The position numbers and the translations under genes are program-made. Below are positions 1 through 8,258 of a stretch of DNA of 12,159 nucleotides, one piece after another (within the stretch, counting starts at the first letter, position 1; the number at the start of each line of letters is the position of its first letter). The notes under the pieces are model-generated. The model ran no database searches. It had not been told where the DNA came from and was given only the letters and a program-made list of their open reading frames with translations. Source of the DNA: Podochytrium sp. JEL0797 (lineage: Eukaryota; Chytridiomycota; Chytridiomycetes; Chytridiales; Chytriomycetaceae); NCBI GenBank assembly GCA_027596195.1, contig JADGJG010000819.1:1-12159 (forward strand), written 5' to 3'.

Positions 1-1981
1 AAACCTCCCCAACCCTCTTCCTCCCCTCCTCCACCTCCTCCATCACCCCACCACCCCCCTTCACAACCACAACCCCGCCTTCATCCCTCAAAACCGCCAC
101 ATCCACCTCCCCAAACCCATCCACCTCCCAATCATAACAAGCAACCCCATTCCCCTTCTCATCCCACACAGCCTCCCCCCTCACCTCCGCCCCAAGCGCA
201 TACAAACACGCATCCAACACATCATACCGCGGCGTCTGGTCATACTGCGTCGCAAGAAGCACATTCATGAATGAAAGCATGCACGTCGGGAGTCCCTCCA
301 CGAGCGATGGGTTCGTGTACCGGATTTTGAGGTCCCCAATCTTGTCCTTTTCTTTGCCTTTCCAGGGAAGCGTGCCTGTGAGGAATTCAACGAGGAGGTA
401 AAAGAGGGACCACAAGTCATCGGCTCGACTCAATTCCTGCCAAAAAAAAAATTAACGCCACTTCCCCACTAAACACACAAACAAAAAAGAAACACTCACA
501 ACTCCAAGATGAGCATTAATAGATGCATACCGCGCCGTTCCTCTGAACCCAACTTTAGTCCGCGGCTCACGAACGCGTCCGTTGGTCCCCACATATCTTC
601 TCGAAAGCCCAAAATCAATCAAATAGCATCGCTGCTTGGTCGGATTCCGCACATTCACAAGGGACATGCAAAAGTTGCCTAGTTTTTTGTTTTGTTTCGG
701 GTTTGGGGTTAAAAATCCACTCCCTCGCCAACTCGAATCAATGGGCAACGAAGAGACTGAAATAGTGTACCTGGTTTGATGTCCCGATGGAGGATCCCAA
801 CTTCATGAAGCGCTTGCATCCCGCGCAGCATTTGCCGCCCGAGAATCGCCGTTGTGGCAATGCTGAACCTCCCACTGGGGCTTTTGCGGCGGAGTTCTGA
901 AAGACTGTTGATTCGAAAATGGAGAGTCAGTTCTGCATCACGGAAAAGGAGGTAATCAAGCAAAGCATTTACTTTGGGCCAAGCAGCTCCATCACCATGT
1001 ACGAATAGACTGGATGTTCCGGCGGCAGCATGTCGACGGTAATCGATGGAGAGTTGGTAGGAAGCATGTGAGGCGCGTAAGGCCACGTGAAGCGACCCGC
1101 GCCAACGTGTTCTGCGACATACGGACAATCTAAGCGGGAGGCGCGATTGGGGTCAGTTAAACGCAAAACCGCAAGAACCACCGTCCCTTACACACACCTT
1201 GCAGTTTCCGCATAATAGAAATCTCCAGTTTAAGCACCTGTTTCTTGCAAAGTGGCGACTCGATTTTGACGGCAACGTCTTCGCCCGTCAAAAGATCGTT
1301 GGCAAGATACACTTCGCCAAAGGCGCCTTTTCCAACGGTCGAAATCTATTCGGTAGTGTTTAATGGCGAATTTTCAAGACGCGTTCTGGGCTGCGCGTGG
1401 CGTTTTTTGCTTGGGCGGCCGCGGGCTTTGCGGAATCAAATTCGACCCGTTCGGGTTTTGACAGGCACCGCAGCGCAACGCATCCTCTCGCACACTACTC
1501 CTCGTTGCTTTGAATACACTCACTCACCAGACGCCACCGGCTCTTGATGATCAAGTTGTACAGCGAGGGCGGGGGGGATGCTCCGTTCATGTCTTGCTGG
1601 TGTTGCTGTTGCTGTTGCTGCTGCTGGAGTAGTTGCTGGTTGGTGTTGAGTTTGTCTAGTTGCTGAGTGGAGCTTGCGTATCGCGCGGTCAGCATGGCTT
1701 GGTCAAGAGTCTACGGCACACACGTTAACTGGGCAGGGCGGGTTGTTGCTGCGCACCTTTTCGTTTGGGTTTGGGTCGAAGGGACTTTGGACAACTTCTT
1801 GTTTGGTGGTGGTCGAGGTGGAATGCCGAGAACTCTTTGTTTGCGAACGCTTGGTGCTTTGGGCCAACAAAGTAATGGACGGTGCTTGGGTGGCCGATCG
1901 ATTGTGGGTGCGCGCAAAATTTTGCAAAGCAATCCCGGCCTGGGCCATTCCAAAAAACAGGGTTGACCCAAAAAATCTCAT
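1..1981 (-). CDS. CK1-group protein kinase, tau-tubulin-kinase (TTBK)-like; C-terminus off window
   Basis: This is a Ser/Thr kinase of the casein-kinase-1 group. Predicted exons in transcript order are 1981-1724, 1662-1528, 1345-1198, 1129-973, 904-771, 678-500 and 436 to the left edge. All phases agree and 482 codons are visible. The kinase domain shows the glycine loop GKGAFGEVY (about residue 136), AVKIE with the ATP lysine (158), HRDIKPGNF (272-280), DFG (299-301), GFRGTARYAS and DDLWSLFYLLVEF. The last two closely match TTBK proteins. A glutamine-rich N-terminus precedes the domain, and a Gly/Glu/Val-rich tail continues beyond base 1. Introns are 61-92 nt except 1346-1527 (182 nt). The start is uncertain. 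An ATG at 1695 would begin inside the glutamine-rich exon. I prefer 1981 (or the next Met, 1948) because a TATA box lies at 2034-2041 and a phase-0 61-nt intron with a CTGAC motif joins the two exons. Substrates cannot be read from the sequence. Confidence 0.85.
1594..1638 (-). repeat. CAG/CAA repeat encoding a polyglutamine tract
   Basis: Mixed CAG and CAA codons encode 12 Gln in 15 residues, with two Leu and one His interrupting, just N-terminal to the kinase domain. The CAG/CAA mixture and the interruptions should limit slippage. Such tracts are usually disordered interaction segments and vary in length between strains. Confidence 0.85.
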
Positions 1982-2033
1982 CCCAATCGAATCAATCAAG
2001 AACGCGTTTCCCTCTTTCTCAATTCAACTCCTG

Positions 2034-2041
2034 TATTTATA
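2034..2041 (-). promoter_or_regulatory. TATA box candidate for the kinase gene
   Basis: On the minus strand these bases read TATAAATA, 53 bases upstream of the ATG at 1981, within the 102-bp gap after the Unc13 stop codon. Initiation about 30 bp downstream would give a short 5' UTR for the 1981 or 1948 start. The same A/T-rich stretch could instead, or also, serve in 3'-end formation of the upstream Unc13 transcript. Confidence 0.45.
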
Positions 2042-2083
2042 TTAAAGGAAAACACCCACCCACACGCTCATTCAAAAAACACC

Positions 2084-5000
2084 TCATTTCGGCTTCTCCT
2101 TCCGGTTCACCAACTGCACCTCCACCCACTTCCTCCCCTCCTCCTTCTCCGCACTACTCAAATCATCCTGCCGTTCCACTCTCAACCGAATCAACCGCAA
2201 CAAATACTCCTTCTCCCGTCCCTGAATCAAACTCAACTCATAATCCGCCTTCAACTTTTTCAAATCCCGGTCATACACGTCAATCAGTTTCGCATCGTGT
2301 ACGTATTTGCGCGTTTCGAGCGTTTTGATGGGTAGGCCGAGGTCGGCCCCGCCCGCGTGGAAGAATTGTTTGAGAATGTCGAGCGTCCAGTTGAGGATCG
2401 AGACTTGTCGTTTGTTGAGGTATTTGCGGTCTTTTTCGATCGGGCCGTAGAGTTGCGGGATGAGACCCGCTTCAAGAAGAAGCAGACTGTCTTCCCAGAT
2501 TTTCTTGATGACTTCGGTCGCCATTTTGGATGAGAGACCCGAAAACAGCGTATCTAAAAAAAACCAATTCACATCAGTTTCCACACCCCACACTCCCCAC
2601 CCAAAAAAAAAGAACCCACCCAAATTCTTGTTCAAATAATCCGTCAACGGCGCCAAAATATCATCCGCCTCCCTCGACGAAACCGCCTTCCCAATCTCCA
2701 CCCCCGCCACCGTCAAATTCCCATACGTCGTCTTTTGAAACGCCGCCGCAAAATACCCCTGCGCCTTCACAGGCGCCGCCTCCTGCTCCTTCAACGCCTT
2801 CACAAGCACCTCCCTCGCATAAGGACTAATCCTCGAACTCAAACTCCTCACAAAATCATTCCGCGTCCTCCCCAACTTCTCCCTCGCCCTCCGGAACCAA
2901 AACTCCACATCCTCCAACTCCCCATCCAGAGTCAACCGCAACAAAACCCGTCCCTGCGGCTCCAACTCCAAAAACACATCATGCGTATGATGATCCCCCA
3001 ATTTCCTCCTCAACCGCGATTTATCCCCCAAATCCAACGTCGCCTGTCCACACAAGGGATCATTCGTGATCAAATTTTTCGAAAACACATTCACATCGAG
3101 TCGCGTCACGGGTGGCAACAAGATCGTAAACTCTTCATCCCACACGGGATTAATACTCTCCGCAATCACACGTGTCCGCGCCATTTCGCAGTTCGAGCCA
3201 TTCAAAACAGCCGGCAACGTGTGCGCAACGGGAGCCCCAGGATTCAACGTCTGCGGCGTCGCAACAGGCGTAGTCGGGATCCCATTCTCGGTCGGAGTCC
3301 CCGCATGGATCCCGGTCACATCCATCGGATCCGGTGGTGGCACACACGTACCCTCTGGAACGCGGATCGTGACATACGAATTGGCGAGTCCCGTGTTCGT
3401 GACAGGCTTGATGTTTTCAGCGTACATGACTTGAACTTTGAAGCTGCCCGCGACGCCGTCGGTGGTGGAAGCCGTTGTGGAAGAGGAGGCCGAGTGGTCC
3501 GCTTTTTGTTTGAGCACGGGGGCAATGGTGGCGCGGTAATCTTTGGTCGTTTGCGAAAGCGCGGCAACGTTCATGATTTTGGTGAGTTCCTCGAGCTTGC
3601 TCAACGCGAATTCAATGTTGCACAGTTTGACACAGGACTACAAAAAGAACCAAGATCAGCTTCAAGAGGAATCCCTGACAAAGAAAAAAAACCAGTCACC
3701 TCGCTCTGAATATCCGTCGGCCCCGTCTTTTGCTGCGCCCTCATTTGATTCAACAAATCCGTCCACTGCTTCCCCCCATTCGCAACGGGTTTCAACTCCC
3801 CCGTCCCAATCACATCGCAATACTGCTCAATCGCCGTAAAGATAGTCTACATCGCAAAAAAATAAAGTCAACTCCCACCACCCACCCCACCCACCCACAA
3901 CAAAAACAAACCTTTGCAAACTTTTGATAAAACCCCGCACTCTGCACCCGATTCTCCCACTTCAAATCAATAATAAACGACAACTCATGATTGACAGCCG
4001 TAAATACATCCATCACAGAACTCGAGTGGGGCGGATCCCCGCCAGAGTAATCGAAATCCCCAATCGGTTCGAACGTGTCGGCTCGCATGGCGTTGGCAAC
4101 CCATTCGACGGTTTTGGTGCCAATGAAGTCGAGCCATTTGAGAATGAAGGGGGAGAACATTTTTTCGGCGTGGATGGTGGCTTTCCTGTTTTTGCAAATG
4201 GCGGGGTTCAGTTTCTACAAAAATCGCAAAAAAAACCCCCACTCACCCCGGCATAATCTTATTCAACTTCGCATCCATTCTCCTCACCCGTTTCACCAAC
4301 TCAAAAATCCCCCCACTCGCAGCCGCAACCCCCTCCGCACTCGTAAAAAACTCTTGCTGCTCCTCAATCGTCTTCAAAAACGCCGTAGTATAACACTCAA
4401 TCGAGAGCTTCACGATATCAATGTCCTTGCGGAACGCCGATTTGTAGTACTTGACATCCATCTCGATTTCGTCCGTCAACATGTCGGTGAGTTTCGTGAG
4501 TCCTTCGACAACGGCTTCAAAGTCGCCTTCGTCGATGGCCGAGGTGAGTTCGTAGAGTTTTTCGTAGCGCGATTCGAAGGAGGCCGTCACGATGCCTTTG
4601 GTTTCACACAAAAAAGTCAGTCTCGCTCCCCCTCCCCCGCGCACAACCCCAAAAACTCACCTTTGATATGATCCTTAAAACTAACCGGAAGCTCCGGGTG
4701 ATTCTCGCGATAAATCTCACTCTTGTACACCATCCGCCACATCAAGATCGTATTCTCGAGGGCCCCATTCGGCCGGTTCTTGGGGAAAAACTCCTTGTAT
4801 TTGATCACTTGGGTGCGGTAGTAGTCGTGCATTTGTTCAGAGAGGTCAGAGAGCGCGGGTTTCTGTGGGTGGGGATGCGGTGAGCGTGTGTGTGTGTGTG
4901 TGTGTGTGAAAAGACTTTCGTTACCTCGTATTTGGTCAACCAATTGGGATTCGATTTAATGCGGTTGTAGATACTCTCATACGCGACAAACAGCGCGTTC

Positions 5001-7436
5001 ACGGGAATCTCGTAGTTTTTGTACTTGTTGAACAACTGCCAAAAAGAAAAACTCAAATCAGTTCCCAGAACCAAAAACCCCAACCCCCCCAAAACCCCAA
5101 AAACAACTCACCAAATCCACAAAACTAATAAACTGCGCACTCTCCCCAACACTCCAACACTTGCCATACACCCTCAACAGCGTCTTGCTCTCGTTCGAGA
5201 GCAAATCAACAGTCGATTCGGTAATATCAATCACGAGCATGTCGAGCGTGACACAGGCGCGGAGGAGGAGTTTGTAGAGGGCGATAAAGTTGATTTTGAA
5301 CGAGATGAGTTCGGTTGTGAGGTATTCGTCGCGGTTGTTTTGTTGTTTGGCGGCGTCCGTCTGGGTTTTTTGATTGGTGTTGGGCTTAGTGAATGGGAAG
5401 AGAAACGACACACACCCACACACCCCACAAACACACACACACACCCACACACACACACACACACACACAAACTCTCACCTTATTCCGATCAATATTAAAC
5501 TCCAACAAAATCTCTCCCCCCACATACTTATCCTTGGCCCCTTTCCTCCCCAGCCTCGGCTGCAACGCAAACCATTTACTAACATACCCATCCCTTTCAT
5601 TCCTCTCGACAATATCCTCCACATTCAACACCACCTGCCCCAAAAACTCATCCTTCCTCTGATCCCACACACTCACAATAATCTGATCCATCACACTCTT
5701 TGCGTCGATATTCAAATGCTGATTCCACATGAACGGATTCTCCATCCCGGCAACCACCTCCGTCACAAAAGTCTCGGTATTCCGACTCCCACAAGCTCCA
5801 TCATCAGGTCGCTCCCCAAACTCAATCCGACAATAACACTCCCTCCCCTTTCCATTGCCCTTGATATAAACATCACTCGCCTCCATCACCTTCAAAAAGA
5901 TAACCACCTCCGCACTCTGCTCCATCTCCCTCCGTTCCAACGCTTCCCGGCGCGCAGGACCGTCAATGTATCGCTCGCTGAGGAGATCGCATTTTATTTG
6001 TTTGAGCGTTGTTTTGTTGGTGGTTTGCAACGAGTCGACCCCGTCGTGGGTCTGTATGTCGGCGGGGGTGGGGGCGGGGGTGGCCTCGTTGAGGAGGGTG
6101 CGGATGATGCCTTCGATGTAGTCGGGTTCGATGATCTGAGGTGGGTGGGATTTGATTTGTCAGAAATGGAGTCAATTTCGCCGAATTTTGATTAAATTCG
6201 CCAGATTGGATTTGGTTGGAGTGGAAATGGATTGGTTTAGTCCGTTCGCATGGTCGCATTTTCGAGTGGGGTCAGGTGAGGGGGACAAAGGGGAAGTGGA
6301 GATGGATCCAATATCGCGAATCGCACAACGCCCCCAATTTCAATTTCGCTCGGTTTCGCTCACGGGGTTACGGGACGCCAGACAACAGAGAAAAGGCAAC
6401 TCACACTCTCATTCACATCAATCCTCTCGCCCTCGACGCGAATGCGCTCAATCTCAATCAAACGCCTCTCAGTATCCTTCTTTTCCAACTCTTTGCGTTC
6501 GCGCTCCTTGCGCCTCAGCTCTTTCGCCTCCTTCTCCTCCTTCTCCCTGCGAATCGTGTCTTCGTCCTTCTTCTTCTTTTCCTTGATGAACTGCGATTTG
6601 CGTTTCCGGTTCGCCTTTGCCTTTGCGATGGCAGCCTCGACGTCCTCGTCGTTTTCGTCGGCAGGTTCGAATTGCGCGTCCTTGTCTGCGGGAGAAGTGG
6701 CAGCCTGGGGCAGGGGCCGTTTAGTTCGCGCGGGTGGAGCAGCGTCTTCCTTAGCGGGTCGTCGCTCGGCCTTGTCGCTGCGATCCGATCGCTCTGACCT
6801 CTCGCTGCGCTCATCAGGCCGCTTCCGCGATGCGCTCTTTGAGCGCTGTGGCTGCGGCGGAGCATCGGATTGTGTGTCTGGCGGGGGCGGGCGGCGCGTT
6901 GATTTCGAACGCACGGGAAGTGGGACGTCGGGGTCGAGGGGAAGCGGCGAATCGATGGCGGCGATGGAGGGTCGGCGGCGCGATGTGCCGCGTGGCGGGT
7001 TGGTGGGTGGTTTTGAAGAGGACGAGGGCGCAATGTCGCGCGGGCGGGAGCGGTCGCGCGAGGCGTCTCTGGCGTCCCTAGGGTCTCTAGAGGATGCATC
7101 CCTAGAAGACGCTTCCCTAGCATCCCTAGAGGACGCTTCCCTAGACGAGGCTTCCCTAGGCAGCGAGGCGTCCTTCGACGCCATTGGCACAAAGAAGCCG
7201 TTGGCATCGCGCACGAGACGCGCACCGCCGCGCGGCACAGACCCCGAAGCAGAGGCTGACATTTCGTTGCGCGGCGACTCGCTGCGCGGCGACGGGATTG
7301 GGAGCGAGGATGTGTCGCCCGCTGCTCCGCCGCCTTCAAAGAACCCGTCGCCATTGCGCGAAAGGATGCGCGGTGCAGCTCGACGTGGGGGCGGCTGCTC
7401 CTCGAGGCTTCCGCGCCGGTGCGTGCGTGAGGTCAT
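2084..7436 (-). CDS. Unc13/Munc13-family vesicle-priming protein (fungal Ync13-like), 10 exons
   Basis: Proteins of this family bridge vesicle and plasma membrane and open syntaxin for SNARE assembly in exocytosis; fission-yeast Ync13 acts at the division site. Exons: 7436-6405, 6135-5479, 5360-5112, 5035-4925, 4862-4661, 4595-4247, 4185-3912, 3846-3700, 3637-2620 and 2553-2084. Phases agree throughout, giving about 1502 aa. Residues 1-344 are basic and disordered with RS/RD/ERS repeats, then a Lys/Glu/Arg helix. A first C2 spans about 420-560 (VWDQRKDEFLG), MHD1 about 564-1060, and a second C2 about 1071-1246 (INPVWDEEFTI) with a Pro/Thr-rich insert. MHD2 spans about 1270-1450 (LNKRQVSILNWTLDILKQFF, then HAGGADLGLP). 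Both C2 domains lack most acidic calcium ligands. Most introns are 61-76 nt; 5361-5478 is 118 nt and 6136-6404 is 269 nt. The start is the first ATG after an in-frame stop. The first exon could belong to a separate gene, but its donor, phase and acceptor fit. Confidence 0.85.
4886..4908. repeat. (GT)n microsatellite inside an Unc13 intron
   Basis: A perfect 23-nt GT/TG run on the plus strand lies within the intron 4863-4924. The Unc13 pre-mRNA therefore carries (CA)n here, upstream of the acceptor at 4863-4864. It is complementary to the repeat in the intron 5361-5478. Confidence 0.95.
5408..5469. repeat. (CA)n microsatellite, compound, inside an Unc13 intron
   Basis: A compound CA-rich tract on the plus strand has perfect runs at 5431-5444 (14 nt) and 5446-5469 (24 nt). 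It fills much of the intron 5361-5478, so the Unc13 pre-mRNA carries (UG)n shortly after the donor at 5478. It probably explains why this intron (118 nt) is longer than most of its neighbours. Confidence 0.95.
7035..7165 (-). repeat. Degenerate repeat encoding SR/ED-A-S peptide units in the Unc13 N-terminus
   Basis: Imperfect 12-15 nt units, with CCCTAG and GAC or GAG steps on the plus strand, encode about 13 variations of R-[ED]-A-S-S or R-D-A-R at residues 94-134 of the predicted protein. A second acidic-basic run (ERSERSERSDRSDKAERR) follows about 80 residues later. Dipeptides of this kind are typical of disordered, phosphorylatable linkers. No function is assigned. Confidence 0.75.
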
Positions 7437-8258
7437 CAAGTGGTTGCTACGGTATGAAAAAAGAATGTTCTATTTGCCGAAAATCCACTTTGCAATTTGA
7501 TGCATCTCCACCCACCGCGAAAAAAACATGCAATGAACCAATCTTTTATTTTGTATGAAACACCGGTGTCTTGCTTCTTTGTTCCAATTGCATCTTCAGT
7601 TACTTCTCTCTTGCTTCTTCATACCACGAATCCAATGCGAAATCGCACCCAGTAATACCAAAATGAAAAAGAAATGAGAAACAGAAAACGCATCTTCATT
7701 TTGCATTTCTTTGTCTTCCCTTCCGTCTCGAAAGAGTCCATTCCAAAGAATGTGCGGCCCCAAATTCTCCCGCAGCCCAATTTAGCGAAAATGCCAACTT
7801 CCCTTTCCCTACCCTTTTTCTAATACTAATGAAGTATCAGCCTGTTTGCTTTTGTGGAGGTATGAATAACTTGAGATCGCGGATCAATTCTCGCGTGCGA
7901 CGTTTGATTAAATCCCAAAATTTTCGCGAATCAGTCGGAGTGTCGATCCTGTTCCCCACCCACACCCCTGAATTTTGCATCATTCGCCTACCAAAGCATC
8001 ACCCCCAACGAGATCTTTCCCCGTGGTTGAGTATTAAAACGCCTTCCTTGACAAAAGAAGAGAGAATCAATGGATATGAGACCCTTCTTGTTTGAATTAT
8101 CGAAATAGTACATTCTCTTTGACCGATATCAGATAGTTCAAAAAACAAAAAACGATTAATTTCACACGCGCGCGCGCGTGCGCATGCACTGGATCGGAAG
8201 AAAATTTCAAATCTCCACGTCCCATTCCAAATCGATTGTCATCACATTTTGACCCCCA
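7437..8258. promoter_or_regulatory. Divergent intergenic region between Unc13 and the glycosyltransferase
   Basis: About 820 bp separate two oppositely transcribed start codons, so this must hold both promoters. The Unc13 side has an A-rich AAAATAAAAG-like element on the minus strand near 7545-7554 beside a CCAAT at 7538-7542. The glycosyltransferase side has TATTAAAA at 8032-8039 and an alternating purine-pyrimidine tract at 8163-8187. The 88-codon open frame at 7829-8095 has no recognisable features. I see no other gene, RNA or repeat here. Confidence 0.55.
8163..8187. other. Alternating purine-pyrimidine tract with Z-DNA potential
   Basis: Twenty-five consecutive bases alternate strictly between pyrimidine and purine and are mostly CG, CA and TG steps, including six CG in a row. 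Such tracts can adopt Z-DNA under negative supercoiling, as between divergent promoters. The tract ends 71 bp before the first glycosyltransferase ATG. Confidence 0.7.

Noticed and set aside
1346..1527. A hidden small exon inside the 182-nt kinase intron
   Set aside because: The flanking join WRL-ISTVGKG already matches the family with no missing residues, so no extra exon is needed.
1703..1999. Start of the kinase at 1999 or of an alternative frame at 1971
   Set aside because: The codon at 1999 is TTG, not ATG, and the 1971 frame does not join the kinase exons in phase. The first real ATG in the joining frame is at 1981.
2735..3709. Long plus-strand open frame (324 codons) opposite the Unc13 exons
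   Set aside because: It is antisense to well-supported C2/MUN coding sequence, crosses an intron, and has an Arg/Pro/His/Gln composition typical of a complementary-strand shadow produced by biased third positions.
7071..7165. Repeated CCCTAG units as an interstitial telomeric repeat
   Set aside because: The unit is not TTAGGG/CCCTAA, spacing is irregular, and it lies in frame within a coding exon where it encodes the R-D/E-A-S repeat.
6442..7500. Plus-strand open frame of 352 codons opposite the first Unc13 exon
   Set aside because: Its Ser/Arg/Ala low-complexity product mirrors the repeat-rich antisense exon and has no recognisable domain. The minus-strand frame has a coherent start, donor and phase.
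7829..8095. 88-codon plus-strand open frame in the divergent intergenic region
   Set aside because: It has a true ATG but no recognisable motif, and its length is expected by chance in 800 bp of intergenic sequence. It might be an upstream ORF if transcription starts early.
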